From positions 1 to 29,914 of the forward strand of contig JAGFNK010000616.1 of NCBI GenBank assembly GCA_025769875.1: a DNA stretch of 29,914 nucleotides, read 5' to 3'. This DNA comes from Russula earlei (Eukaryota; Basidiomycota; Agaricomycetes; Russulales; Russulaceae). Below the pieces are notes generated by a model. That model worked only from the letters and a program-made list of their open reading frames with translations. It had not been told where the DNA came from and ran no database searches. Below, one piece after another: positions 10,721-20,743 of the stretch. A program made the translations under genes and the position numbers. Every line of letters begins with the position of its first letter. The stretch's first letter is position 1.

Positions 10721-11096
10721 ATCTCAGACAAGAGTGTATGTGTCTGAGATGAGAAGGGCCTCTATCACTTTGCAGGAAAGTTTGAATAGAAGGTTAGAGC
10801 TGTGATTGACTCAAAGAGTAAGTTGAGTGTAGGGCTCAATGTTATAAACCACTTCTTGCCCCCCTAAACACATTACCACCATGACATCATATGACAATTA
10901 CCTCTACCTCTGTTGGAATGACCAAGTTGTCATCCTTACCCCAAGGCCTTGTCCAGGCCATGAATGTGCCCTCCAACACCCAGTTACTAGGGATGCTGAA
11001 GTTTGGTTTGGTCTGGTTTGTTGAACCAGAACCCGAATGGATCAAAGAAGGCAAAGACTTTCATACAAGGTTCTTGATCCGCTCATAGATATTACA
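10721..11096. other. unassigned DNA between alpha-A and Copia-1
   Basis: 376 bases of older sequence into which alpha-A and Copia-1 inserted. A 65-codon open frame (10891-11088, +) has no recognisable domain. Its Ser/Thr-rich start and WFVEPEPEW segment could be the end of another element's gag, but nothing supports that firmly. Confidence 0.35.
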
Positions 11097-11403
11097 TGTT
11101 AGATAGAACTTTAGTATATACACATATGGGACTAGGGTTATGCATACTACACTATCTATCACAAGATGCAGCCTTATGCTGCATCTAGAACATTTCCACA
11201 TCACGTGTCACTGAGTGTGTGATATAGTGGACACCTGTAGCCACCTCTCCTGGTCTTAGGAACAACCCTGGGTCATAGAGGTATAAATACCATACATGTA
11301 GACAAGTATACACATTGCTCTACACCCCAATATCACTTGAGCATTAGCACAACCTCTAAGGTGGGTTGCTTGGCCTGTTAGCTGCACTCTATGCTGTGCA
11401 ACA
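11097..11403 (+). repeat. 5' LTR of Copia-1
   Basis: A 307-bp LTR with TGTT...AACA ends (TGTTAGATAG to GTGCAACA). A TATAAATA box at 11282-11289 would place the transcript start about 30 bp later. It is directly followed by the primer binding site. Its 3' partner is absent, so the flanking TTACA (11092-11096) cannot be checked as a target duplication. Confidence 0.75.
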
Positions 11404-11415
11404 GGTTATGGGCCC
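11404..11415 (+). other. Copia-1 primer binding site (initiator tRNA-Met, anticodon arm)
   Basis: GGTTATGGGCCC immediately follows the LTR. It is complementary to GGGCCCAUAACC, the anticodon stem-loop region of eukaryotic initiator tRNA-Met. Ty1/copia elements of the copia type prime from a cleaved 5' half of this tRNA rather than from its 3' end. The same 12-mer stands at the equivalent position of Copia-2. Confidence 0.8.
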
Positions 11416-11859
11416 TGCAAGCCATGCACCTTCATCGGCTGCAACAATGGCAAAGCATCCTTGTAACTTGCATGCTGCGGCAAGCTAGTCTACCCTCTGG
11501 GGGGACTCTGTTGGCCTGTTTGAATATAATACTCTTTCTGATGACCTCTAAGCCCCCTTCTAACAGCTATTATGCCATCTTCTCAACTGGTTGCCCTTGT
11601 TGTTCCCATCCTTGATGGTGCAAACTGTGGTATTTGGTCAAAGGCTATGAAAGCCTACCTCATGTCCATTGGACTGTGGGGTTAATGCAATGGTACTTTT
11701 GATGTGCCAATCATCCCTCTCCTTCCCCAGGCACCTCTTCCCAAAGAGATTGCTGCCCAGGCTGTTGCTCAGGCAGCACTGAAAGAATGGAACAAAGGGA
11801 ATGATATGGCAGTTGGTCATATGGTCCTTAGATCTAGCATCATGATCCAGCAGGATCTC

Positions 11860-12823
11860 TGTCATGAACCATTTCCTGGAGAGGGCCCTTGAAGGACCCT
11901 TCCTTAATAAAGGAAACCCAGCCTCTATGGTGCCACCCTGTTCACATGGACAAAAAGGGTGAGTAGAGGTGTCCACAATATCATGCATGCATTGTCGTGT
12001 GAGTGATTCTTGACACAATCAACATACAGCAAGCCACACTTAATGGCAACCCTTTTAACAATAAAGAACAGTATTATAGCCTCTCTAAGGACCCCTTAGG
12101 ACGACTCTAAGTGCCCTATAACAGGCACTAACAAGACACTAAAAGCCCTACAATGCATTATTAGACTAACTCTAATAACTATAGAATGAACTACAAGGCG
12201 ATACTAAGGACCTTAATATAAGTATTAGGGTTGACTCTAATGACCCTAATAGAGCTATACAAGGGGCCTTATAAGCAACTCTATTTCCTGAACCAAACTA
12301 CAAGTCCTCAAATGACCAGCCCTAAACTAACTAACAGTAAATGAATCAGGTGCTTTACACATGTACTAAGGCAGTGAACACGTAGACAGTAAAGGCCCTT
12401 ACTCATCAATAGGAGCCTTCTTACTCAGCAGATTACTGAGCATGACTGAGCATGCTCAGTAAGCATGCTCCAATTTCTTACTCATCCATCTGTTGTGCTT
12501 GATAACAAGGTCATGACTTGTTCCCTATTTAGCAGTTCTCTTGTAGTATATAAGTGCTCAATAAAGTAGTGGACAGTCCTCAGACTGTCCATTTGTTTAC
12601 AGCACTCTCTATCCCTGGGATACTCCTTCAAGGACCATCCCCTTGTGACCATTCTGGCCTTTTCCCTGCATACCTGCTCGACCCTTCCAGTAACTGTACC
12701 TCTTTGGTACTTGGTACTGCTTTGGACTCTACTTCTTGCCCATGCCATCTTGGACATCTATTGACTCGTCTTTGAACTTATCCCTCACTCTTGAACTGGA
12801 TTGTTCAACAGTGAGTCTTGACA
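11860..12823 (+). mobile_element. solo LTR alpha-C
   Basis: A 964-bp LTR from TGTCATGAACC to GAGTCTTGACA, inserted in Copia-1 gag with a perfect ATCTC duplication (11855-11859 and 12824-12828). It is inverted relative to alpha-A and alpha-B. A TATATAAG box at 12547-12554 is followed by a perfect hairpin with an 8-bp stem and loop CTCA at 12571-12590. The gag frame resumes exactly after the duplication. Confidence 0.93.
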
Positions 12824-13111
12824 ATCTCATGACCCTGGACAATGCTGAGACAATCTGGAATTGCCTTGAAACCCTTTATGGTATGGCAACTACCACTAGT
12901 GTCTATAAGGACTTTAAAGAAGCCATCTCCATCCACATAAACCCAAGCCTTCATCCTGGCCCACAATTGGATTGGATTCACACTGCCTTCCAGCACCTTA
13001 CTGCATCCTCCCTCATGATTCCTGACACCCTCTAGGCACTCATCATGCTTGCTGCCATTCCCCAGAAATGGGAAATGCTGGCACACATCATCACTCAGAA
13101 CTATGAACTTG

Positions 13112-13988
13112 TGTCATGGTAATAAGCCATGTCAGTTCTCAAGCCTGAAGTCAAGTTGATAGTAAAGTGTGTTCAAATGAATGGGCTGATTCCCGTTGTA
13201 AAGAGTAAGGATCCCTGCAGAAGTTGAAGTGTTTTATGCTAAACAGGTTATGGCCAATAGACCCTTCCTAGTACGACTTGGTCCATTGAGAAGCTAGGGT
13301 AAGTTTGTAATGGGATAGACTAGGGCTGGTTCCACTAGCTATATGCGTTCAAGTCTGTTGTAGACCTTGAACATGCAGAGATAGGAAGGTATGTCTTGAA
13401 GGAGGAGAGCTCTTCTCAGTAGAGTGAAGAGAGACTCTTAGGGGAGGAAGGGAGAGGTGAAGAGTAGATGGTGGATGGTGTGTGTATGAAGAGTTGATGA
13501 AATGGAGAGGTGGATGTGGTTTGAGGATTAGGAGTGGAGTGGGTTGCAGGCAAATATGTTTGGACAAGAGTAGGTTGGATTCTACAAGAGACCAAGCTTA
13601 GGGCTTTGGTCACCAAGTACTGAGCTTATATATATGGGAGAAGTGCAGCAGTAGCTGCGCTTTGACTGTGCTACTAGTATAGTAGGAGTCATAATGAGTA
13701 GGAGTCATAGAAATGAGGCCATGAATGAGTCAGAACCAAGTGACTGTGCTGCACAGTAGGTGTGCAGCATTGCACAGTCAAAACTGAGAAGTAAGTATAA
13801 AAGGAAAGAAACCAAACAAAGGGAAAGTAACAGCAATCCAGTGTTACCTGGACATGTATGGATCACATGATGACACAGAAGAGATCACAAGACATAAGAG
13901 ATCATGAGACCAGTAAGTAAAGGGATGTATGAAGGAAGCAGTCCATAGCAAAGATGAGAAGTAAGCATAAAAGGAAAATGTTGTAACA
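13112..13988 (-). mobile_element. solo LTR delta-D'
   Basis: An 877-bp LTR reading TGTCATGGTAATAAGCC to ATGTTGTAACA on the plus strand. It is the inverted relative of delta-D and is inserted in Copia-1 gag with a perfect ACTTG duplication (13107-13111 and 13989-13993). The same TATATATA element and TGACTC-type U3 motifs are present on the minus strand. The small ORFs within it mirror those of delta-D and are not genes. Confidence 0.93.
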
Positions 13989-14664
13989 ACTTGCCAACCT
14001 TAATGCTAAGGATGTGCAAGAGGCTATCATCTCTCAACATCAAACTGAGATCAATTGAGGCACTGGCAAAAAACACAGCATGCAGAAGCTTTCCGCTGTC
14101 AAGTGCAAGCACAGTGACGCTTCTTTCTCCCATCAGCAGCAGGGCTCTAAGCCCAGGCATGATGAAGATAAGGATAAGTGCCAGCATGGTAAGCATGGTG
14201 GCAAAGGAAAAGGGAAAGGCAAGGAGAAAGCCAATCATAGCCATGGTCCCAGACATTCATACATTGCAGATGTTGCCATACTCCCACTCCCAACCATTAC
14301 CACTATCCCCCATCTGGGTCCTTCAGGGATCCAACAGCAAACTGTCCCTACTGCAACTGACCCTCACAAATTCACTCATGGCCCTTACAGGGCCTTAAAC
14401 AAAGTGCTTGATCTTGCTGACCATCTTGGGGTAACTCCCACTATAGAGACAGTCAAGACCCTTGAGCAGCGGATCTTGACTCGATCCACTGCCTCATCAA
14501 GTGAAGTCAAACTACCATCACCTGTCCCTGAGCCTATGGACCAGGATGATGGCAACTTCATGCAAACAAACATGTTGGATTTATTTGACATTTATGATGG
14601 TATCCCCAAAGGTGTTGCCACCCCTGAGCATGCTCTGACTCCATCAGATGAATCACTTGATTGA

Positions 14665-16128
14665 AGCAGCAACCCTGAAGATAATGAAGCATGCATGTGC
14701 CTCCCTTCCTCCATTCACTCACTAAGGAACCTTATAGCATCTACCCAGCCCCAAAATGGGGTAGATATGTCTAATAAGAGTTCCCTTGTATTGCACAATG
14801 TACAAATTAGCACAGGAAGTAGTTCCCTGCATGGTGAATGTAACACAAATTGTTCAAGATGTAGAGGGAAGCACAACTTGAGTAATATGGGATCCTTATG
14901 GCTCCTAGACTCTGGTGCATCCACACACTTCACCTTCAAAATAAAAGCCTTCATAGAGTATATGCCAGCTTTGCTGCATGAAAGATCCCCTGTAAAAACT
15001 GCTGATAACACAATTTATGTGGAAGGCAAAGGCACTGTATTGCTTCAGCACACTGTCAATTCAAAGACAGTTGTAATGCACATCTTTCTTGTCCTCTATA
15101 TTCTGTCAAGACACGTACTGCTGATCACTAAGGACTCAGGAGCAGGTGGGCAAGGGTTGGAACAGATGGTACGCGGCGAAGGCGGCGTTGAACAAGAGGA
15201 CGAGCCAAACGACGAGGAGGTACCAGATGGGGACTGGTAGGTGTTGCAAGAGACAGAGGCGAAGGCTAGAGGCCAGTGTAGCGAGGGGCTTTAAACAAGG
15301 CGGTCGTTGAAGAGTACCTTGGAGGCGAGGGGAATCTTTAGACTGAGCGGTCACGGGGGAGTACCCAGGAAGATGAGAGTATCACAAATGGACAGTCTGA
15401 CGACTGCCATACTTCATTGGGGCTTATATACAGTGTACAGGGTCGATTACAAAGAACTGGGACTATTCTAGACTCTTTGGTACCATCCAATAGGACTACA
15501 GAGGCATAAACTTGCTTGTGTCAAGTTTCAGGCTTACTGAGTGCATTACTGATCATTGTGGAGCGATGACATCATTATGATGTCACTGTAGAGTGCTTAG
15601 TGAGCCTATGAGGTCACTGTGGAGTCGCTCAGTCAGCCATGATGTCATTGGAGCCTTGATGACATCAGATGATTTATGCAACAGTTTCTAAGAGTTTGTA
15701 CCGCTGTTTTGGGTCCTTGGTGGCTGGGTGGCCATGTGGCTGCCACGCGATGATTACCCGATTAGGAAACGGGTGCCTGGTCGTGTTATAGTGTCTTTGC
15801 AATAGTGATATCTTGTACCGCAGGAGGGATAGCCCAGAAAATGGAAGGGAGTCGGTAATGCAAAGTGAGAGAGGTCTCTCTTGAGTGAAATAGGACAATC
15901 TATAGCCAGGATCTGGCCTTGGTTCGTAACATATTCCAATTAATACTTGGATACTATCAATGGGGGAGTTTTTACAACAAGGGATGCATGAACTAGGGAA
16001 TAATAGACATATTTTCCTATGAGAGGACAGATGTATATTCCTGTCCTCTTACCCCTTATTCCTAGGTCAAACCACATATTGGTTAGATGCCGCAATTAAA
16101 AGCATGCAAGCACATTCCTTTATCTACA
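14665..16128 (+). pseudogene. Copia-1 protease and start of pre-integrase, interrupted by epsilon-E
   Basis: This continues the gag frame after the TGA at 14662. The aspartic protease active site WLLDSGASTHFT lies at about 14898-14933. After VVMHIFLVLYI the frame is cut by epsilon-E (15104-15931, duplication TATTC). It resumes with the expected protease C-terminus, INTWILSMGEFLQQGM, from 15937. One more stop (TGA 16020) precedes the GAG-pre-integrase-like WLDAAIKSMQAHSFIYM, which ends at the epsilon-E' junction. It was a single polyprotein with gag. Confidence 0.78.
15104..15931 (-). mobile_element. solo LTR epsilon-E
   Basis: An 828-bp LTR from TGTCAAGACACGTACTG to GGTTCGTAACA on the plus strand, with a perfect TATTC duplication (15099-15103 and 15932-15936). 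It splits Copia-1 protease. It carries a TATATAAG-type element on the minus strand near 15425 and a near-perfect hairpin at 15390-15408. A dense set of TGACATCA-like motifs (15565-15670) includes a 19-bp palindrome. It is the inverted partner of epsilon-E', 197 bp away. Confidence 0.92.
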
Positions 16129-16959
16129 TGTTGATATGAACCAAGGCCAGATCCTGGCCATATATTGTCCTGTTTCACTCAAGAGAGACCTCTCTCACTT
16201 TGCATTGCCAACTCCCTTCCATTTCTTGGGCTACCCCTCCTGTGGTGCAAGATATCACTATTGCAAAGGCACTATAACACGACCAGTCACCCGTTTCCTA
16301 ATCGGGTAATCATCGCGTGGCAACCACATGGTCACCCAGCCACCAAGAACCCAAAACAGTGGCACCAACTCTTAGAAACTGTTGCATAACTGATCTGACA
16401 TCATCAAGGCTCCAGTGACATCATGGCTGATGGAGCAACTCCACAGTGACCTCATAGGCTCACTAAGCGCTCCACAGTGACATCATAATGATGTCATCGC
16501 TCCACAATGATCAGTAATGCGCTCAGTAATCCTGAAACTTGACACAAGCAAGTTTATGCCTCTGTAGTCCTATTGGATGGTACCAAAGGGTCTAGAATAG
16601 TTCCAGTTCTTTGTAATTGACCCTGTACACTGTATATAAGCCCCAATGAAGCATGGCAGTCATCAGACTGTCCATTTGTGATACTCTCACCTTCCTGAGT
16701 ACTCCCCTGCGACCGCTCAGTCTAAAGTCCTCCCTCATCCTCAAGGTACTCTTCAATGACCGCCTTGTTTAAAGCCCCTCGCTGCACTGGCCTCTACTCT
16801 TTGCCTCTGCCTTCTGCAACATGTACCAGTCCCCATCTGGTATCTTCTAGTCATTTGGCTCGTCCTCCTGTTCAACGCCATTTACACCATATACCATCTG
16901 TTCTGACCCTTGCCCACCTGCTCCTGGGTCCTTAGTGATCAGCAGTACGTGTCTTGACA
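16129..16959 (+). mobile_element. solo LTR epsilon-E' at a chimeric junction
   Basis: An 831-bp LTR from TGTTGATATGAACCAAGG to CGTGTCTTGACA, full length at both ends. The flanks do not match: CTACA on the left, TCTGG on the right. Left of it is Copia-1; right of it is unrelated coding sequence. A TATATAAG box lies at about 16633. The family is related to alpha through the shared hairpin and the CAGACTGTCCATTTGT stretch downstream of the TATA box. Confidence 0.85.
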
Positions 16960-16997
16960 TCTGGACAGTCTCTCATCATCCCTGTATTGACCAGCCA

Positions 16998-17918
16998 ATG
17001 CTCAAAGTGTCCACTCCCAACTCCCCCACTTTTGTTAACACTTCCTTGCGCCTCCCTTCTCCTCTTCAACCTACTCCATGCACTGCCCTTCACATTCTCA
17101 CTGAAGACATCGACCCAGTTGACACATCCTCACCTCTCAGCATCCTGTACTCCCCTGAAGCCCCACCATTGTCTCCAAACATTCCCCAGGCTCTTCCAAG
17201 TGACTTTGTCCCTGTTGGCACTCCCCCTCCAGTGCAGAATGAGCAACAGCAAGTGGACCGTCCTCCCTTGCCCGAAGGCTTCCTTAATCACCCCCCTTGC
17301 ACAGCATTTTGGTTCCACCCTCATCAGTACTTTGTCCTCCCCAGCACCAATGTGTGGCGCCCCCTCCATGATTTAAACCACCAAGACTACTTATCATGCA
17401 TCCCTACCACAGACCAGTTAGCTCATCGCACCTTCACAGACACCTTCACCATTGCCTTTCGTGCACGCATCATCCACACTTTTGCTGTGGAGCCCTCCAA
17501 TGCTGCCGTTGCCACTGAGTACAACTTCACCCCCTTTGGCATCTGCTCTAATGTCAGGATATATGCCCTGGATGCTGACTTCCCCCTTGGATGCATCGCA
17601 TACATTTTTAATACTTCATTATTTAGGAAACTTCTTACCTTGCCCGCCATTTACTGCCCTGCTTACAAAGGGTCGTTTTGCTTATCTATTGTACATGACT
17701 TCTTGGACGGACACCTAGCCTTTGTGTATGGTTACTTACACTTTGAGGAGAACAGTAACCGAGTCTCTTTACATCACTACTCAACCTATACTGTCAACAC
17801 CATACGTTTCAACCCCCAGCTACTCTGCTTCTGTTTTACGCCTCGTATTCCCACTAACCCTCTTGAAATAATCGAGAGGTACCATCTTGAAACCATAGAT
17901 CTTGCGCATGGTTCTTAA
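16998..17918 (+). CDS. unrecognised ORF, proline-rich N-terminus
   Basis: An intact 306-residue frame from the first Met (16998). The frame stays open back into LTR epsilon-E', so the true N-terminus may have been lost at the junction at 16959/16960. Residues 1 to about 100 are rich in Pro, Ser and Thr (low complexity). From about 105 there is a globular-looking segment with many aromatic residues, for example FHPHQYFVLPSTNVWRP and SFCLSIVHDFLDGHLAF. No catalytic motif, zinc finger or membrane span is visible. It is not a gag, protease, RT or integrase that I recognise. Unlike neighbouring frames it has no internal stop. The TAA lies inside a perfect hairpin, with two AATAAA signals 29 and 40 bases downstream. 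It could be a captured or element-borne gene. Confidence 0.5.
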   Translation: MLKVSTPNSPTFVNTSLRLPSPLQPTPCTALHILTEDIDPVDTSSPLSILYSPEAPPLSPNIPQALPSDFVPVGTPPPVQNEQQQVDRPPLPEGFLNHPPCTAFWFHPHQYFVLPSTNVWRPLHDLNHQDYLSCIPTTDQLAHRTFTDTFTIAFRARIIHTFAVEPSNAAVATEYNFTPFGICSNVRIYALDADFPLGCIAYIFNTSLFRKLLTLPAIYCPAYKGSFCLSIVHDFLDGHLAFVYGYLHFEENSNRVSLHHYSTYTVNTIRFNPQLLCFCFTPRIPTNPLEIIERYHLETIDLAHGS

Positions 17919-17963
17919 AAAGTAAGAACCATCCTTGTAACGCTTCAATAAAGATTGAATAAA
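17908..17963 (+). terminator. hairpin over the stop codon plus tandem AATAAA signals
   Basis: ATGGTTCTTA (17908-17917) and TAAGAACCAT (17923-17932) form a perfect 10-bp stem with loop AAAAG. The TAA stop of the upstream ORF is at 17916-17918. Consensus poly(A) signals AATAAA follow at 17947-17952 and 17958-17963. This is the clearest 3' end signal in the window. The hairpin's role is unknown. Confidence 0.55.
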
Positions 17964-18932
17964 GTTTCCTTCTTGTCTTAACTAAAGTGCCTCAAGAATA
18001 TGCCTTAGAAGAAGACGAAGAAGAAGACACTATCACCAGACATGTCTTGAGCCTAAATCATTATCGAAATTGGGCCTCCACTGCATTTCCTGTCACCACC
18101 TTGACCAATCTACACGACGTACCAGGAATAGAACCACCCCACAAAGACTTTCCCCACCTTGTTGTCAAAGAATTCCTTAAAGTATTACCATTTGGACAAC
18201 TCCTAAGCCATGACAAACATGCATTATACCTTGAAACCCTTAGTCGACTCTTGCCACCAGCATGTCAACAACTATTGTATTGGCAACTCTCTCAAGCAAA
18301 AAACATCCAAACACAACCAGTTGATTACCAGTCCCTACGCTCTAGTGAATTGAACCTTTGGACCAGGATCATCCAACCACGTCACCATCTCATCATTAAT
18401 TCTTTAAGGACAGGGTATTGCCTGTTTTATCTGGCCTGGACATACATCAGCTACTATTGCCTCACTGTCCAGTTCTACCACCTACGCCTCAACAGAATAC
18501 AAAGGGAAAACCAATCTTACGTCCAACTTGCTATTGTACCAGGAATACACAACACCTTCGGGAAACTAACTCTTGGTTATACAATGCAGATTACAACCAA
18601 CCTTGGGCAATTACCAGCCCAGACGCCTCATATATTGGTCCCCCTACATACTACTCAGTCCCAGCAACCCTAGAAGCCTCAAGTCTCGCTCCTTGACCCC
18701 TGACACCAATTCAAACCACCATCCCAACTAGCCAGGAATGTTGGTCTGCCAGCACAGAAGATACTGAGGCAAATCAGTGGACAGCAAGGTGTAACTGCAA
18801 AACAGAGTATTGCACATGCCACTTTTGACCAGATACACCTCCTACTCCCAACGGAATTACCTTGTGGACACCAGGCAATTACCACCTCCCATTTCAGTAA
18901 TTCTGGCTCCACAACACAGAAGATGTGCAACG

Positions 18933-19411
18933 TGTTGAAGATAAACACAGTATGTGTGATTAGATAGCAGCAAATGATAAGATCACAGGCAGATCTATCA
19001 GACAATAGTTCAGTTTGGTTGACACAAAACTAATATAAATAATGTACCTATCAGACAATAGCTACAACGCGTCGTCAGTACTGTGAGATAAGATATCATA
19101 GTGTAGATACTCACTTCAGTTTGGTTGACACAAAACTGAAGTGATCTACATACTTTGTGGTGTTCTTAAATACCTGAGACTGCCACTGGATGCAGTACAG
19201 TTAACTACCATCACAGATCACTAAGTAAGTCTGAGGATTAGTTGTAAGTAGCTACCGATTGTCCTAAATCACTCTATCAGTGTAACTAATGCATGCTGCA
19301 GCATATGAGCTGAGCCCTGATGCCTGGTCTGGGTGATCTGACGCATCAACACATCTGAGTTGTGATCATATCACAATGCACCTGAGACTCTGAGCAGTGC
19401 AGATCTCAACA
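18933..19411 (-). repeat. Copia-2 3' LTR
   Basis: 479 bp with ends TGTTGAAGAT and GATCTCAACA. On the coding strand it is preceded by the polypurine tract. It contains two copies of CAGTTTGGTTGACACA, conserved in the other LTR. Confidence 0.95.
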
Positions 19412-19420
19412 TTCCCCCAT
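19412..19420 (-). other. Copia-2 polypurine tract
   Basis: Reads ATGGGGGAA on the minus strand, directly against the 3' LTR, where plus-strand DNA synthesis would be primed. Confidence 0.8.
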
Positions 19421-20743
19421 GATTAAGACAGTCGGTAGATTAGATCAATTAAGACCCAACCCATTGACAAAGGTCCAGAGCAGCACGTGAGTATGCAGCT
19501 TGGTGAGACCATCTGCAAGCATCTCTCCTGTGGGAGTACGGATAAGTGTGATCAGTCTGTCCTCAATGTATTGGCGGATGGCGTGATGCTTGATAGGGAT
19601 ATGCTTCGACCGTCTTCTGGTGACTGGGTTGAGTGCGAGGTCGACGGCACCTTTGTTATCACCATGAAGTGGAATCAGATCAGAGATCTGATAGCCAATC
19701 TCAGAGAAGAAGCTCCGATACCACATGGCTTGATTAGCTGCATCAGCTAAGGCCATAGATTCGGCTTGAGTGGTACTTTGGGCAACAGTCTTCTGTTTGT
19801 GCGAGGTCCAGGAGATCGCAGCACTGGAAAGTAAGAAGACATAGCCCAAGGTGGAACAGTAGTCATCTGCATTGTCTCTGAGGCTAGAGTCAGAGTACCC
19901 ATGTAATCTGGTATTGCGCGTGCCATCATAACACAGCTTTAGATCTGAGGTGCTGTTAAGATAAGATAGTATGTATTTGGAAAGGCATAGATGATGCGAT
20001 GAGGGATTGGATGAGTATTGGGTGAGTCGAGAGACTGCAAATGATATATCTGGTTGTGTCCCGATCTGCACATAGAGAAGGCTGCCAATGATGCATTGAA
20101 AATGCTTTATTTCATCAGGCGTTGCCTCCCTGGAGTGCTTGACCAAGTGGACATCTGCCCCAGAGGGCAGTGGAGTGTGGACCGGATTGGAATCTGCCAT
20201 CCCAAAGCGATTGACGATCTCCAAGATGTACCTAGATTGATCAATGTCTAGTTGTTTAGCCGAGCAATCACACGTAACACGAATCCCAAGATAGGAGTCG
20301 ATCTCACCTAGATCAGTCATTTCATAGCATGTGGACAATGAATTCTTAATGTCTGCAATCAGTGGGAGTGAATTGCCTAAGATGGTGACATCATCAACAT
20401 AGAGGATAATGATTATGGTTCCTCCCGTGTCTTGGTGATGATAAACCCCAGCATCTGAGTGCGTGTGCGTGAAGCTGAGCCCAGTGAGAACTCCATGAAA
20501 CTGTAAGTTCCATGTGCGTGAGGCTTGTTTAAGGCTGTAGAGAGCCTTCTTTAACTGACAGACTTTGTCTTTTTGGTCTGGAGTGATGAAACCTTGTGGT
20601 TGCTCCATGTAGATCTCTTCCTCCAGTGTGCCATTAAGGAATGCCGACTTGATGTCCATTTGATGTATCTCCCAATCCTCTAGTGTGGCCAACGCTAGGA
20701 GCAGTCTCAAAGACTCAAATCTGGCAAGGGGTGAGAAAGTTTC

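Larger units (their letters stand above)
11572..14664 (+). pseudogene. Copia-1 gag, interrupted by two solo LTRs
   Basis: Gag coat protein of a Ty1/copia element. It starts MPSSQLVALVVPILDGAN at 11572, followed by a UBN2-type region (GIWSKAMKAYL, ETIWNCLETLYG). Alpha-C (11860-12823) and delta-D' (13112-13988) split it; each insertion plus duplication is a multiple of three (969 and 882 bp), so the frame is kept. In-frame stops: TAA 11683, TAG 13033, TGA 14056, TGA 14662. The C-terminal part is a basic GKGKGKGKEK stretch in place of a clear zinc knuckle, then a Pro/Ser-rich acidic tail. No functional product is expected. Confidence 0.8.
11097..16128 (+). mobile_element. Copia-1, truncated Ty1/copia retrotransposon
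   Basis: 5' LTR, primer binding site, leader, gag and protease up to the start of the GAG-pre-integrase region survive. The rest of integrase, RT, RNase H and the 3' LTR are missing because the sequence changes abruptly at LTR epsilon-E'. Three solo LTRs (alpha-C, delta-D', epsilon-E) are inserted in it, each with its own 5-bp duplication. After removing them the gag-protease reading frame is continuous apart from isolated stop codons. This makes it the oldest layer of this part of the nest. Confidence 0.85.

Noticed and set aside
8592..13988. Near-mirror arrangement delta-D, alpha-A ... alpha-C, delta-D' centred on about 11290, looking like a 5.4-kb palindrome
   Set aside because: The two gaps (about 275 and 288 bp) are unrelated (alpha-B end versus Copia-1 gag). 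Each LTR has its own different target duplication or insertion context, so these are four independent insertions and the symmetry is coincidence.
17908..17932. Bacterial-type intrinsic terminator
   Set aside because: No U-tract follows the stem and all surrounding evidence is fungal; reported instead as a hairpin next to poly(A) signals.
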